DNA of 64,000 nt, taken from NCBI RefSeq assembly GCF_001278945.1, contig NZ_LGRV01000003.1, positions 2,532,041-2,596,040 of the forward strand. The letters run 5' to 3'. This document shows positions 54,599 to 62,379 of the stretch, piece after piece. A program made the translations under genes and the position numbers. The stretch comes from Lysinibacillus contaminans (GTDB lineage Bacteria; Bacillota; Bacilli; Bacillales_A; Planococcaceae). The stretch's first letter is position 1; each line of letters begins with the position of its first letter. The notes beneath the pieces were generated by a model. That model was not told the DNA's origin. It did no database searches and saw nothing but the letters and a program-made list of their open reading frames with translations.

Positions 54599-56146
54599 TT
54601 ATTTTGCTTGTTCTTCTACTGCTTTTTCTTCTACTGCTTCTGTTGTTTCTTCTACTTCTTCATAAAAGAATTCTAAAGAGTTATTTAATAGTTTTGCCAT
54701 TTGAGCACGAGTTAATGGTTGGTTTGCGTTGATGTAAGTTTTACCATCTTTCGCAACAGAACCAGTCATAATACCTGCTTTGTTTAATAATGAGAATGCT
54801 TTTTTCGCTTCTTCGTTAGCGATTGTTGCTACGTCAGCGAATGGTAATGAAATTTCAATCTCTAATTCTTCTTCAGTAACAGCATCGATTGCACGATAAA
54901 TCATTAAAGCACCTTGTTGACGCGTTAATGTTGCGTTAGGATTGAATTTTTCACGTTTTTCAACAATTCCTACTTCAGCAAGTGCATTAATTGCGTTTAC
55001 ACGTTCAGCTTCTAAGCCTTTTACATCTTCGAAGCCAGCATCAGTTGTCGATTTCAGCTCTAACGTACGTGCAATCATTAAAGCAAATTGTGCACGAGTA
55101 AGTTTGTTATTTGGATTGAATTTATCTGCCGCTTTCACGATATCTAAAGCCAGAAGATTTAAGATTGCTTCTTTGTTTTCGTTGTTGTCGATATCGCTAA
55201 ATGGATTTGTAACAGTTGGTTTCTCTTCTGGTAGTTCTGGTACTGGCGTTTCTTCAACTTCACCTTCTACATCAAAGCTGAATTGAACAGTGTGATTAGA
55301 ATCATATTTTACGCCTGCTTCATCAACGATAATATGAATTTGTGCAGTTGTTAATGCTGTTAAATCTTCTACTTCAAATGTGTAGATACGTTCGTTTGTT
55401 GCTTTGTCTTCGCTTTTTAGTACAGCGTCCTTACCAGCTACTTTAAATGATTGGATATACTGACCTTTAGGGAATAACATCTCTACAACATATTTACCAT
55501 CTTTTTCAGATACATCTACAGTTGAATCAATGTAATTTTTCATGATTGACTCTTCTTTAGTGCCATCTTTGTAAACTGTTACACCCGCTTCTTCTACTTC
55601 TTCTGCTTCTTCTACTTCTTCTGCAGGTGTTTCAACTTCTTCAGTAGGGCCTTCAGCTACAACAGGTTGGAAGTCAAAGTCATACCATTTATCCATACTC
55701 GCTGCTGCAACTACTACATGTACTTTTGCAGCTGTTTTAACTTTTGGATCCACTGGGAATGATACAACACTTGAGCCGTCTGCTTGTGCTTCAATTATCA
55801 CATCAACATATTTGTCTCCTTGTTTCACTTGGAAACCAGGAATCATTTTACTAAAGTTCGCTGGTATCGTTAATTTCACAGTATATGTACCATCTTTTTC
55901 AACAAGCACGCCAGTTCCTGCAAAGTATTTGTCCATATAGCCTGCTTCTTCTGTACCTGGTTTAAACGTTTTAAATGTTACTGTTTTACCGTCTTGTGCT
56001 TCTACAGCACGAGTTGTTGCCTCTGTCCCATTAACATTAATTGTTCCACCTACATCAGCAGATGCAAATGATGGGATTGATAGTGATGCCGCTAGTAATG
56101 AAGCTAGTACGATTTTTGTTGCGCGTGATTGACGTTTTTTAGTCAT
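54599..56146 (-). CDS. S-layer-anchored NEAT heme-binding protein (three SLH domains)
   Basis: 515 residues: signal peptide ending SFASAD, two NEAT domains (about 40-160 and 190-300) and three C-terminal SLH repeats (about 315-480; FSDIDNNENKEAILNLLALD in part, FNPNNKLTRAQFALMIARTL, NPNATLTRQQGALMIYRAID, NQPLTRAQMAKLLN). The first NEAT domain ends its motif as YDFDF and the second as YDSNH; the first, axial Tyr is kept and the second is replaced. The architecture resembles BslK of B. anthracis. SLH domains bind pyruvylated secondary wall polymer. It is translated from an ATG sharing one base with the isdC stop. Confidence 0.92.
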   Translation of the reverse strand: MTKKRQSRATKIVLASLLAASLSIPSFASADVGGTINVNGTEATTRAVEAQDGKTVTFKTFKPGTEEAGYMDKYFAGTGVLVEKDGTYTVKLTIPANFSKMIPGFQVKQGDKYVDVIIEAQADGSSVVSFPVDPKVKTAAKVHVVVAAASMDKWYDFDFQPVVAEGPTEEVETPAEEVEEAEEVEEAGVTVYKDGTKEESIMKNYIDSTVDVSEKDGKYVVEMLFPKGQYIQSFKVAGKDAVLKSEDKATNERIYTFEVEDLTALTTAQIHIIVDEAGVKYDSNHTVQFSFDVEGEVEETPVPELPEEKPTVTNPFSDIDNNENKEAILNLLALDIVKAADKFNPNNKLTRAQFALMIARTLELKSTTDAGFEDVKGLEAERVNAINALAEVGIVEKREKFNPNATLTRQQGALMIYRAIDAVTEEELEIEISLPFADVATIANEEAKKAFSLLNKAGIMTGSVAKDGKTYINANQPLTRAQMAKLLNNSLEFFYEEVEETTEAVEEKAVEEQAK

Positions 56147-56742
56147 TATTGATCCTCCGTTTTTGGTTGAATTTTATTTCTATAAAGTAAAAATGCTGAT
56201 CCAGCTAAAGCCGTGATTAATAAGTATGGTGTTGCATCGCTTGTTTGTGGATTAGACACTTGACTTTCTGAAGTAGCTATCGAATTTGAAGTTGTATTAA
56301 TGCTAGCTGTAGACTCGCCACCTACAGACGCTGCATCAAATACTAATGAAACACTATATTCATGATGATAATCAATATCATTGATATCAATTTTCATAGC
56401 TGTAACAACTGGTTTTGATAAATCTTTTACTGTGAATTGTACAATACGTGTATCAGCACTTTTATCCTCGTTTACAACTGTTGCTCCACCAGGAGGTTGA
56501 AATTTAGTAATCCATGCGCTATTTTTTAATGTAACTTGTATAGTAGATACACCATTTTCCACGGTTACTTTTGCTGGTTTTACGAAGTAATCATTCGCAA
56601 TCGACGCTGAATTACTCTCTGGTTTATTCACCTGGTACTTAACAGAATATGCACCATCAGCAAGTTGAGCGGATGCTTGTGGTAAAGCCAAATTCAATGC
56701 GATCATACTAGTTAGCATGAACAACATCATTATTTTCTTCAT
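56146..56742 (-). CDS. isdC: IsdC-like sortase-anchored NEAT protein
   Basis: 198 residues from ATG 56742, eight bases after GGAGAG. Signal peptide to about residue 26, one NEAT domain (about 29-140) with the motif IDYHHEYSVSLVFD (YxxxY), a Ser/Thr-rich spacer, then a sorting signal NPQTS, a hydrophobic stretch and the basic tail RNKIQPK. NPQTN-like signals are used by sortase B, which is encoded at the end of this operon. The protein should pass heme through the wall to IsdE. First gene of the isd-type operon. Confidence 0.92.
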   Translation of the reverse strand: MKKIMMLFMLTSMIALNLALPQASAQLADGAYSVKYQVNKPESNSASIANDYFVKPAKVTVENGVSTIQVTLKNSAWITKFQPPGGATVVNEDKSADTRIVQFTVKDLSKPVVTAMKIDINDIDYHHEYSVSLVFDAASVGGESTASINTTSNSIATSESQVSNPQTSDATPYLLITALAGSAFLLYRNKIQPKTEDQ

Positions 56743-56797
56743 ATGCCGCACTCTCCATTTTTCATTATGAAATTACAAATATTTATTACATAAAAAT

Positions 56798-56803
56798 ATT
56801 ATA
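56798..56803 (-). promoter_or_regulatory. Candidate -10 box of the isd operon
   Basis: TATAAT on the minus strand, 55 bases before the isdC start codon. No good -35 box is seen at 16-18 bp. Confidence 0.4.
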
Positions 56804-56855
56804 GGTGAAACACATTAAACTCTCGATGTTTTCCAGAAAAGATATTTAATTCAAA

Positions 56856-56870
56856 CGAAAAACATTCTCA
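56856..56870 (-). promoter_or_regulatory. Weak candidate Fur box upstream of isdC
   Basis: TGAGAAT-G-TTTTTCG on the minus strand matches 10 of 14 bases of the Fur 7-1-7 consensus TGATAAT-N-ATTATCA. It lies about 50 bases upstream of the candidate -10 box, so its role is doubtful. The rest of the 56743-57049 gap shows nothing I can name. Confidence 0.3.
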
Positions 56871-57047
56871 ATTAACACGTCCATTTCCAAGAATACCTGT
56901 TGATACCAATGAATGTCAACCACTTGACCGAAATTGTGCTCAATATGTACAAATATTAATTGAATCTTAAAATAAAAGTAGATACTAACTGTTTATCCTT
57001 ATATCAACAATTCTCGGTATGATTTACGAAAGAATAATCTGTTTCCA

Positions 57048-57083
57048 TATAAAAACGCTGTGAGATTATCCCACAGCGTTTTT
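57048..57083 (-). terminator. Intrinsic terminator after the ars remnants
   Basis: AAAAACGCTGTG and CACAGCGTTTTT form a 12-bp stem around an 8-nt loop; T-run on the minus strand. Confidence 0.85.
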
Positions 57084-57095
57084 CACTTTAGTTTA

Positions 57096-57197
57096 CTACT
57101 TCCGGTTGGAATCCATCTTTTTGCAAGTCAACGCCCCTTTCCCTGTGAAAAAGAGAAAAGGTGTATCGGGAAATTGACTTCTTGTAAAGCGTTCCAT
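57096..57197 (-). pseudogene. arsA remnant (N-terminal stub)
   Basis: ATG at 57197 opens 33 codons: MERFTRSQFPDTPFLFFTGK in the start of ArsA, reaching the P-loop FFTGKG, then ALTCKKMDSNRK and stop. ArsA normally continues GVGKTT and runs to about 580 residues. The stub therefore ends one residue into the Walker A motif and is joined to unrelated sequence. ArsA is the ATPase that powers the ArsB pump. Confidence 0.65.
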
Positions 57198-57559
57198 GGT
57201 TACGATCTCCCTTTAGTGACAAACGTACTTTTGGTTTTTGTACTAATTCTTCTTCTGAAAGTCCTGACCAGTGTGAAAATTGTTCATTTGTAGGGTACTT
57301 CCCTTTACAAAGTAGCCCAAAATCAACAAAAGTTGCAGGGAGGGCATCCATACCTTCTGACATTAATAATGCATTGACAGCTTAATTTTCCACAAAGGCA
57401 TTCGGTTCATTTGTAAGATTAAATCGTTCGGCTTCTATTTTTTATTTTCTTTAAATTGTTCATCACAAATGACATACGCAATAATTCAGGGTCAATTGTC
57501 GGTCCACATAAACCTGTTGAACAGCACATGGCTGGCTCGTAAATATGAATTTCCTTCAA
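57198..57559 (-). pseudogene. arsD: arsD pseudogene (frameshift and in-frame stop)
   Basis: TTG at 57559 begins KEIHIYEPAMCCSTGLCGP, the ArsD N-terminus with Cys12-Cys13 and Cys18, which deliver arsenite to ArsA. The frame breaks in an A-rich tract near 57434-57455 and resumes in another frame as IEAERFNLTNEPNAFVEN, where TAA at 57382-57384 interrupts. The rest continues AVNALLMSEGMDALPATFVD and PTNEQFSHWSGLSEEELV, the ArsD C-terminus. It is thus broken twice. A complete ArsD is about 110-125 residues. Confidence 0.85.
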
Positions 57560-57560
57560 T

Positions 57561-57980
57561 TTATTTCAGCTCCTCAGCTACGAATTGTTCAATACGTTTT
57601 CCAATAGCATCACGTACGTTTTGGAAGACAGCCCATTTTTCTTCATCCGTACCTGAAGCTTTTGCTGGATCTTCAAATCCCCAATGCTCGCGACGAACGT
57701 GCGGTGGCGTCATCGGGCATTTATCAGCTGCATCCCCACAAAGTGTAACAACAAGTGTTGCATTGTTTAATGTCTCAAGATCGATTAAGTCAGATGTTTG
57801 GTCAGAAATATCGATTCCTACCTCTGCCATTGCTTTGATGGCATTTGGATTTACACCATGCGCTTCAATACCAGCACTTTTAACTGTCCATTCGGCAGGC
57901 AACAATTTTCTTGCCCACCCTTCCGCCATTTGACTACGGCATGAATTCCCTGTACATAAGAAATAAAGTGTATTTGTCAT
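57561..57980 (-). CDS. arsC: Arsenate reductase, thioredoxin-coupled
   Basis: 139 residues, low-molecular-weight-phosphatase fold. The P-loop [16 protein letters not shown] gives Cys10, Arg16; the redox pair is in [10 protein letters not shown] (Cys82, Cys89). This three-Cys arrangement is that of the S. aureus pI258/B. subtilis ArsC, which reduces arsenate to arsenite with thioredoxin. The gene lies 13 bases after acr3. The arsenite produced leaves through Acr3. ATG 57980. Confidence 0.95.
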   Translation of the reverse strand: MTNTLYFLCTGNSCRSQMAEGWARKLLPAEWTVKSAGIEAHGVNPNAIKAMAEVGIDISDQTSDLIDLETLNNATLVVTLCGDAADKCPMTPPHVRREHWGFEDPAKASGTDEEKWAVFQNVRDAIGKRIEQFVAEELK

Positions 57981-57992
57981 AAAAAATGCTCC

Positions 57993-59048
57993 TTATAGTT
58001 TAATTGTTTTAAAATATTTCTTTTGCCAACGTAGCGCAACCCATACAAGACCAATAAGTACAGGTACTTCGACAAGTGGTCCAATAACCGCAGCAAAAGC
58101 AACACCACTGTGAAGACCAAAAACACCAACAGTAACAGCAATCGCTAACTCGAAGTTGTTACTAGCAGCTGTAAATGATAGAGCTGCTGTGACAGGATAA
58201 GATGCACCTACCTTGCGAGAAGAAAAGAAAGAAATTGCAAACATCACAACAAAGTAAATAAATAATGGAATCGCTATACGTAAGACATCGAGAGGTAATT
58301 CCACTAATTGTTCACCTTTCAATGCAAACATCATCACAATTGTGAAAAGTAATGCAATTAAAGTGAGTGGGGAAATCTTCGGTAAGAATTTTTCCTCGTA
58401 CCACTCTCTACCTTTTATTTTGATGCCTAGCCAGCGTGTTAAGAATCCCGCAGCAAATGGAATCCCTAAGTAAATAAGTACGCTTTTCGTAATTTCCCAC
58501 ATAGAAATAGAAACATTAAAGTTTTCTAAACCAAACCAACCAGGTAATACATTTAAGAAAAAGTAAGCAAAAATTGAATACGTTGCTATTTGAAAAATTG
58601 AATTAAAGGCAACAAGTCCTGCTACATATTCACGATCTCCTCTTGCTAAATCATTCCAAACGATGACCATTGCAATACAGCGTGCCAAACCAATCATAAT
58701 CAGCCCAGCCATATATTCGGGATAATCATGCAAAAAGATGATAGCTAAAAAGAACATTAAGAATGGTCCAAGTAACCAGTTTTGAAGTAACGATAACAAA
58801 AGTACCTTCCAGTCCTTAAATACTCGCCACATTTCCTCATACTTTACTTTTGCAAGGGGTGGATACATCATGATAATTAAACCTATAGCTATGGGGATGG
58901 ATGTTGTTCCAATAGACATTGATTCCAGCGCTTCACCTATATTCGGCATAGTGATACTAAGTACAACGCCAATACCCATCGCGACAAAAATCCAAACAGT
59001 TAAATAACGATCCAAAATTGAAAGCTGTTTCGTAAGTGACTTCTCCAT
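57993..59048 (-). CDS. acr3: Arsenite efflux transporter Acr3
   Basis: 351 residues with ten membrane segments of the BART/Acr3 family. The motif region [20 protein letters not shown] contains the conserved Cys in segment 4 (ARCIAM), and a conserved Glu lies in the later NNFELAIAV. It exports arsenite, driven by the membrane potential. I placed the start at ATG 59048 (GGAG ten bases upstream); a TTG at 59054 would overlap the arsR stop by four bases. Translation is coupled to arsR. Confidence 0.95.
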   Translation of the reverse strand: MEKSLTKQLSILDRYLTVWIFVAMGIGVVLSITMPNIGEALESMSIGTTSIPIAIGLIIMMYPPLAKVKYEEMWRVFKDWKVLLLSLLQNWLLGPFLMFFLAIIFLHDYPEYMAGLIMIGLARCIAMVIVWNDLARGDREYVAGLVAFNSIFQIATYSIFAYFFLNVLPGWFGLENFNVSISMWEITKSVLIYLGIPFAAGFLTRWLGIKIKGREWYEEKFLPKISPLTLIALLFTIVMMFALKGEQLVELPLDVLRIAIPLFIYFVVMFAISFFSSRKVGASYPVTAALSFTAASNNFELAIAVTVGVFGLHSGVAFAAVIGPLVEVPVLIGLVWVALRWQKKYFKTIKL

Positions 59049-59050
59049 GT

Positions 59051-59374
59051 TCAATCAACTCCTACTTCTGAAGAACAATCGGGTCCACAATGCTGATAAG
59101 AAATAGGCTCTAATTCATCAAGTACAGCTTGTATATATGTAGTTTGTTCTTCATTCAATCGGTAATGTTTCCAAGTCCCTTTCTTTCTTTCCAAAATAAT
59201 TCCTGCCTCTTTCAACTTGCGTAATTGTTGACTTACTGCCGGTTGCGAAACTTGTAAAACATCGACAAAATCACATACACAAACTTCTCCTTGCTTTAAG
59301 CAAGCTAAAATCTTTAAACGATTGATGTCACTAACAGCCTTTAATTGTTTTTCCATTTTAATTATTGAATTCAC
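59051..59374 (-). CDS. arsR: ArsR-family arsenical repressor
   Basis: 107 residues, winged helix, with the arsenite-binding motif [11 protein letters not shown] (near 31-41; Cys pair in CVCDF) in helix alpha3, and the recognition helix [15 protein letters not shown]-terminal CGPDCSS adds two Cys. It represses the ars operon and dissociates with arsenite. The promoter directly upstream carries two palindromes that match the -10 box region. ATG at 59374 has AGAAGGAG upstream. Confidence 0.95.
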   Translation of the reverse strand: MNSIIKMEKQLKAVSDINRLKILACLKQGEVCVCDFVDVLQVSQPAVSQQLRKLKEAGIILERKKGTWKHYRLNEEQTTYIQAVLDELEPISYQHCGPDCSSEVGVD

Positions 59375-59399
59375 ATTATCGCTCCTTCTATATAACTAT

Positions 59400-59439
59400 T
59401 CTCTTATATAAGAATACTCTTATTTATAATTATATGCAA
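59400..59439 (-). promoter_or_regulatory. ars promoter and operator
   Basis: -35 TTGCAT (59434-59439), 17-bp spacer, -10 TATTCT (59411-59416) on the minus strand. The palindromes TCTTATATAAGA (59402-59413) and ATAAGA-N4-TCTTAT (59408-59423) overlap the -10 box. The location is that expected for an ArsR operator. The rest of the gap to the cupin gene (59424-59658) shows nothing further that I can name. Confidence 0.75.
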
Positions 59440-59658
59440 GATGGTTGAATTCTGTTACTCCAGATTTTCAAATTGGGTTTAGATGATTTTACGGGGCAGA
59501 TTAATTTAAGAGTGCTTGTTAATCTTTCTGCAAAATCGACTTAATAAATGTTTAGGCTAACAGCGCTCTCTTTTGAAATTGTATCCATTTGAATATTAGT
59601 ACATTCCCTTAGCAAGTTGCATAGGATAATCTAAAAAACTGTAAAGGGGTTTAGAAAA

Positions 59659-60249
59659 ATGTACTTTGTTCCTTATATGTATCAATACCCTCACTCTAAT
59701 TATCCTACGGTACCTATGTATAATTATGGAATGCAATCTTTTTACTGGCCTTATCCTAATGAGGTGGCTCTTGCAAGCAAGTTTGAACCTTATCGATTTT
59801 CCGATAGTGATAGTAAATTAATGTTAAAAGATTATGGACCAAAACCATATGTCGTTGATATAAATGAAGCAACGAAGCAAAATAATACGTATCGTACTGC
59901 TTTATGGACAGGAACACATTTACAAGTTACTTTAATGAGTCTCAATGTTGGCGAAGATATCGGTTTAGAAATACATCCTGACGTCGACCAATTCTTACGT
60001 ATTGAACAAGGTCAAGGGATTGTTCAAATGGGCGCGAGTAAAGATAGTTTAAATTTTGAAAGAAACGTCTTCGATGATTCTGCAATAATGATACCTGCTG
60101 GGACTTGGCATAATCTAACCAATACAGGTAGTATTCCGCTTAAACTATACTCGATATATGCTCCTCCTAACCATCCATTTGGTACAGTTCATCCTACCAA
60201 AGCAGATGCAGTGTCTGCAGAAGAAGAGGATCATCATCCTAGTATTTAA
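59659..60249 (+). CDS. Cupin-domain protein with Tyr-rich N-terminus
   Basis: 196 residues. Residues 1-40 are rich in Tyr, Pro and Asn (VPYMYQYPHSNYPTVPMYNY), as in some spore-coat-associated proteins. A single cupin barrel covers about 75-175: GLEIHPDVDQFLRIEQGQG is the first motif (HxD, D, E ligands) and PAGTWHNLTNTG the second (His). No substrate is predictable. It diverges from arsR and converges on the CC-peptide gene, so it may not belong to the arsenic genes. ATG 59659 follows AAAGGGG by nine bases. Confidence 0.8.
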   Translation: MYFVPYMYQYPHSNYPTVPMYNYGMQSFYWPYPNEVALASKFEPYRFSDSDSKLMLKDYGPKPYVVDINEATKQNNTYRTALWTGTHLQVTLMSLNVGEDIGLEIHPDVDQFLRIEQGQGIVQMGASKDSLNFERNVFDDSAIMIPAGTWHNLTNTGSIPLKLYSIYAPPNHPFGTVHPTKADAVSAEEEDHHPSI

Positions 60250-60405
60250 ATAACAAACCTTTTTATAAATAATTTATACTTCATTATAAGAGAAACTCAA
60301 TTTTGATCTATCTTATTTCAAAATAGAGCTTTTCTATTTGTTGTTAAATAAAGGTTGAAGAGTTTTTTTAATCACTCTTTATTCTAAAGCTACATTTAAC
60401 TTTTA

Positions 60406-60447
60406 AAAAAACCTGAGAACACATTACTTTGTAGGTTCTCAGGTTTT
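60406..60447. terminator. Bidirectional terminator between the cupin and CC-peptide genes
   Basis: AAAACCTGAGAAC (60408-60420) and GTTCTCAGGTTTT (60434-60446) pair perfectly; T-runs on both strands. Confidence 0.9.
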
Positions 60448-60453
60448 ACATGT

Positions 60454-60636
60454 TTATTCTGTTTTAGTGGAACAGCAGCTAGATGAAGCTTTCAAATTCG
60501 AAGTTTTGTTATCTTCTGATTCCACTACTTCTTCAATTTTCACGTTACAACAAGACTTCTTATCTTCTTTTACTTCTTCAATTTTCACATTGCAACAATC
60601 ATTATCTTTCTTTGATTTCTTGAAAATGTTAAACAT
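60454..60636 (-). CDS. 60-residue peptide with three Cys-Cys pairs
   Basis: The ATG at 60636 follows GGAGGTG by nine bases; a GTG four codons earlier overlaps that site. Cys pairs are at 14-15, 29-30 and 54-55. The first two start a 15-residue repeat, CCNVKIEEV twice; the end is SSSCCSTKTE. The remainder is Lys/Glu/Asp-rich and probably unfolded without metal. The gene lies 17 bp after the ArsP-like permease gene and before a strong terminator, so it is co-expressed. A plausible role is a metalloid carrier or buffer, by analogy with ArsD, whose Cys pair delivers arsenite. I know no family for it. Confidence 0.8.
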   Translation of the reverse strand: MFNIFKKSKKDNDCCNVKIEEVKEDKKSCCNVKIEEVVESEDNKTSNLKASSSCCSTKTE

Positions 60637-60653
60637 GAATTTGTTCACCTCCT

Positions 60654-61520
60654 TTAAATGATGTAGAATAAGAATCCAGAAAGAGTAGCCATTGTTATTA
60701 CAGAAGCTACAAAAGCAACTACTAAGCGTTTATGGAAGATCGAATTTAATAATGCTACCTCTGGAATGCTTGCTCCCACCGAACCGATCATAAGAGCCAT
60801 AACAGGTGGGAATGCCATTCCCTTGGCTATTAAGATTTTTGATAATGGAATCATTGTTTCAATACGAACATATAACGGAATACCAATAACAGCTGCGATA
60901 GGTACGAACCTCCATTTGTCTCCCCCTAGATAAGTCGTAATCCATTCTGTTGGAACAGCTTCATGAATAACAGAACCAACTGCTGCCCCAAATAGTAAGT
61001 ATGGATACACCGTCTTCATCAGATTGAGTGTTTCTTTTGCAGCATCCTTAAAACTAAATTTCATTTCGCCTTCATGATAACCACTCATTTTGACATTTTT
61101 AACAGCTGTTTCAAAGCCTAACTTTTCTAAAAGAAGCCCCACAACAGCAGAGAAAATAGCTGTAATAACGGTATATGTCACAGCAACTTTCACGCCTAGC
61201 ATCGCACCCATAAGCGTAATAATCGTTGGGTCTAATAAAGGTGACGAGAATAAGAACACCATAACAATTCCAAAACGTACTTTTTTATTCAACAAGTTCA
61301 CAACTACAGGTATTGTTGAACATGAACAGAAAGGTGTAACAAAAGCAAAAACTAAAGCTGCTACTACTCCTAAAAAAGTATTCTTCCCAGAGAGATATTT
61401 ATTAATCTTCTCGTATGGCACTATCGATTGTAAAAGATTAACCGCAAACGAGATAGCAACAAATAGAGCTGTTAGTTCTAATGCGATAATAAAAAATTGG
61501 CTTAAAATTTCTTTAATCAT
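60654..61520 (-). CDS. arsP: ArsP/UPF0718-family permease
   Basis: 288 residues with about eight membrane segments. The family motif VTPFCSCSTIPVV (Cys65, Cys67) is the signature of ArsP, the exporter of trivalent organoarsenicals such as methylarsenite and roxarsone (III) in Campylobacter. The second half carries LFGAAVGSVIHEAVP and GASIPEVALLNSIF. Four tandem operators lie in its promoter (61540-61642). ATG at 61520 follows GAGGAG. The specificity for organoarsenicals is inferred from the Cys motif and the neighbours; other DUF318 members transport other things. Confidence 0.8.
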   Translation of the reverse strand: MIKEILSQFFIIALELTALFVAISFAVNLLQSIVPYEKINKYLSGKNTFLGVVAALVFAFVTPFCSCSTIPVVVNLLNKKVRFGIVMVFLFSSPLLDPTIITLMGAMLGVKVAVTYTVITAIFSAVVGLLLEKLGFETAVKNVKMSGYHEGEMKFSFKDAAKETLNLMKTVYPYLLFGAAVGSVIHEAVPTEWITTYLGGDKWRFVPIAAVIGIPLYVRIETMIPLSKILIAKGMAFPPVMALMIGSVGASIPEVALLNSIFHKRLVVAFVASVITMATLSGFLFYII

Positions 61521-61539
61521 GTTTCCACTCCTCTATTAT

Positions 61540-61642
61540 TTGCAATTTGCAAGTATTACTGATATTTACTTGCAAATTGCAAGTATTGCCGATATTTATT
61601 TGCAAATTGCAAGTATCGCTGATATTTATTTGCAACTTGCAA
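61540..61642 (-). promoter_or_regulatory. Four tandem operators at an exact 30-bp period before arsP
   Basis: TTGCAA-N-TTGCAA at 61540-61552, 61570-61582, 61600-61612 and 61630-61642. The middle base is T, A, A and C, the hexamers are invariant, and each is followed by GTAT (plus strand). Between copies lie ATATTTA and a variable triplet, giving a 30-bp repeat. Each TTGCAA is its own reverse complement, so a dimer would meet a symmetric site. The array fills the 140 bp between the marR end and the arsP start. Confidence 0.88.
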
Positions 61643-61660
61643 GTATTTATCAAAGTTGTA

Positions 61661-62113
61661 TTACCCTAATGGGGTAGTACAACACTTATTGGTTTTCTCC
61701 ATGTTCTTATTCAGCAAGTGAATAGCATGAATAACCGTTGCTTTTTCATCTTGGCTCATGTTAGAAAATACGCATTCTAAAAATTGATTCATTTGGTTAT
61801 CAATATTATCTGCTACTTCTTTTCCTTCTGCAGTAAGAGATAAGATGAAGATTCTTCTATCAATAGGATCAGGTGTTTTCGAAACAAGACCTATCTTAAC
61901 GAGAGATTGAACTTGCCTACTAAAAGTAGTTATATCTGTTCCCAATGTTTCAGCCACTTGTTGAATTGATGGATGATGTTGGCGATCTATTTCATACAGA
62001 ATATGACTTTGGACAAGAGAAATCTCATGGCCCCCCGCCTGGCAGCAGTTTTTATTTAAAAAGCCAAAACGTCTACTGAATATTTGAAAAATCTCTCTTA
62101 AGTTTTGTTCCAT
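61661..62113 (-). CDS. MarR-family regulator with vicinal cysteine pairs
   Basis: 150 residues from ATG 62113, which follows GAGGTGA. The winged helix is at about 30-100: ISLVQSHILYEI, IQQVAETLGTDITTFSRQV (recognition helix) and DPIDRRIFIL (wing). Cys23-Cys24 (NKNCCQAGG) stand just before the DNA-binding domain and Cys144-Cys145 (NKCCTTPLG) at the C-terminus; Cys114 is single. Vicinal Cys are typical for trivalent arsenic or antimony sensing, though MarR proteins with this layout are less known than ArsR. One operator copy lies 39 bases upstream, one 115, and four downstream of it before arsP, so it probably represses itself and the permease. Confidence 0.85.
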   Translation of the reverse strand: MEQNLREIFQIFSRRFGFLNKNCCQAGGHEISLVQSHILYEIDRQHHPSIQQVAETLGTDITTFSRQVQSLVKIGLVSKTPDPIDRRIFILSLTAEGKEVADNIDNQMNQFLECVFSNMSQDEKATVIHAIHLLNKNMEKTNKCCTTPLG

Positions 62114-62151
62114 GATAGTCACCTCACTAATTAGTATATAAATGTATTTAT

Positions 62152-62164
62152 TTGCAATTTGCAA
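62152..62164 (-). promoter_or_regulatory. Operator copy before marR
   Basis: TTGCAATTTGCAA, identical to the first copy of the tandem array, also followed by GTAT. It starts 39 bases upstream of the marR start codon, so autoregulation is likely. Confidence 0.8.
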
Positions 62165-62227
62165 GTATTATTTAAAAATCGAACAACAATCATTGATTAG
62201 TTGCTAATGATATAATAATACTATTAC

Positions 62228-62240
62228 TTGCAAATTGCAA
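62228..62240 (-). promoter_or_regulatory. Second operator copy between marR and the monooxygenase gene
   Basis: TTGCAAATTGCAA, same hexamers, in the 62114-62379 gap. The rest of that gap shows nothing I can name. Confidence 0.75.
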
Positions 62241-62379
62241 CCTTTTTTCGATTAACCTATTCTTTCCTTTTACACAAGAACAACAGCGTATTTTCTAGAT
62301 ATACCGTTGAACAACTAAAGAACACATTCACACAAGAAAATGTTTCATAAAACCCACTCTAGGCAAAGATTGAATATCA

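Noticed and set aside
56856..56870. Clear Fur box for the isd operon
   Set aside because: Only 10 of 14 matches and too far from the -10 box; kept as a low-confidence site.
57088..57363. 91-residue minus-strand ORF as a real gene
   Set aside because: Its sequence is the C-terminal part of ArsD joined to an out-of-frame arsA start; it is a remnant.
61540..61642. CRISPR-like array
   Set aside because: The 30-bp period is a direct tandem repeat with almost identical intervals, no unique spacers and no cas genes. It fits operator sites better.
61090..61677. 195-residue plus-strand ORF antisense to arsP
   Set aside because: Shadow of arsP; its repetitive C-terminus is just the translated operator array.
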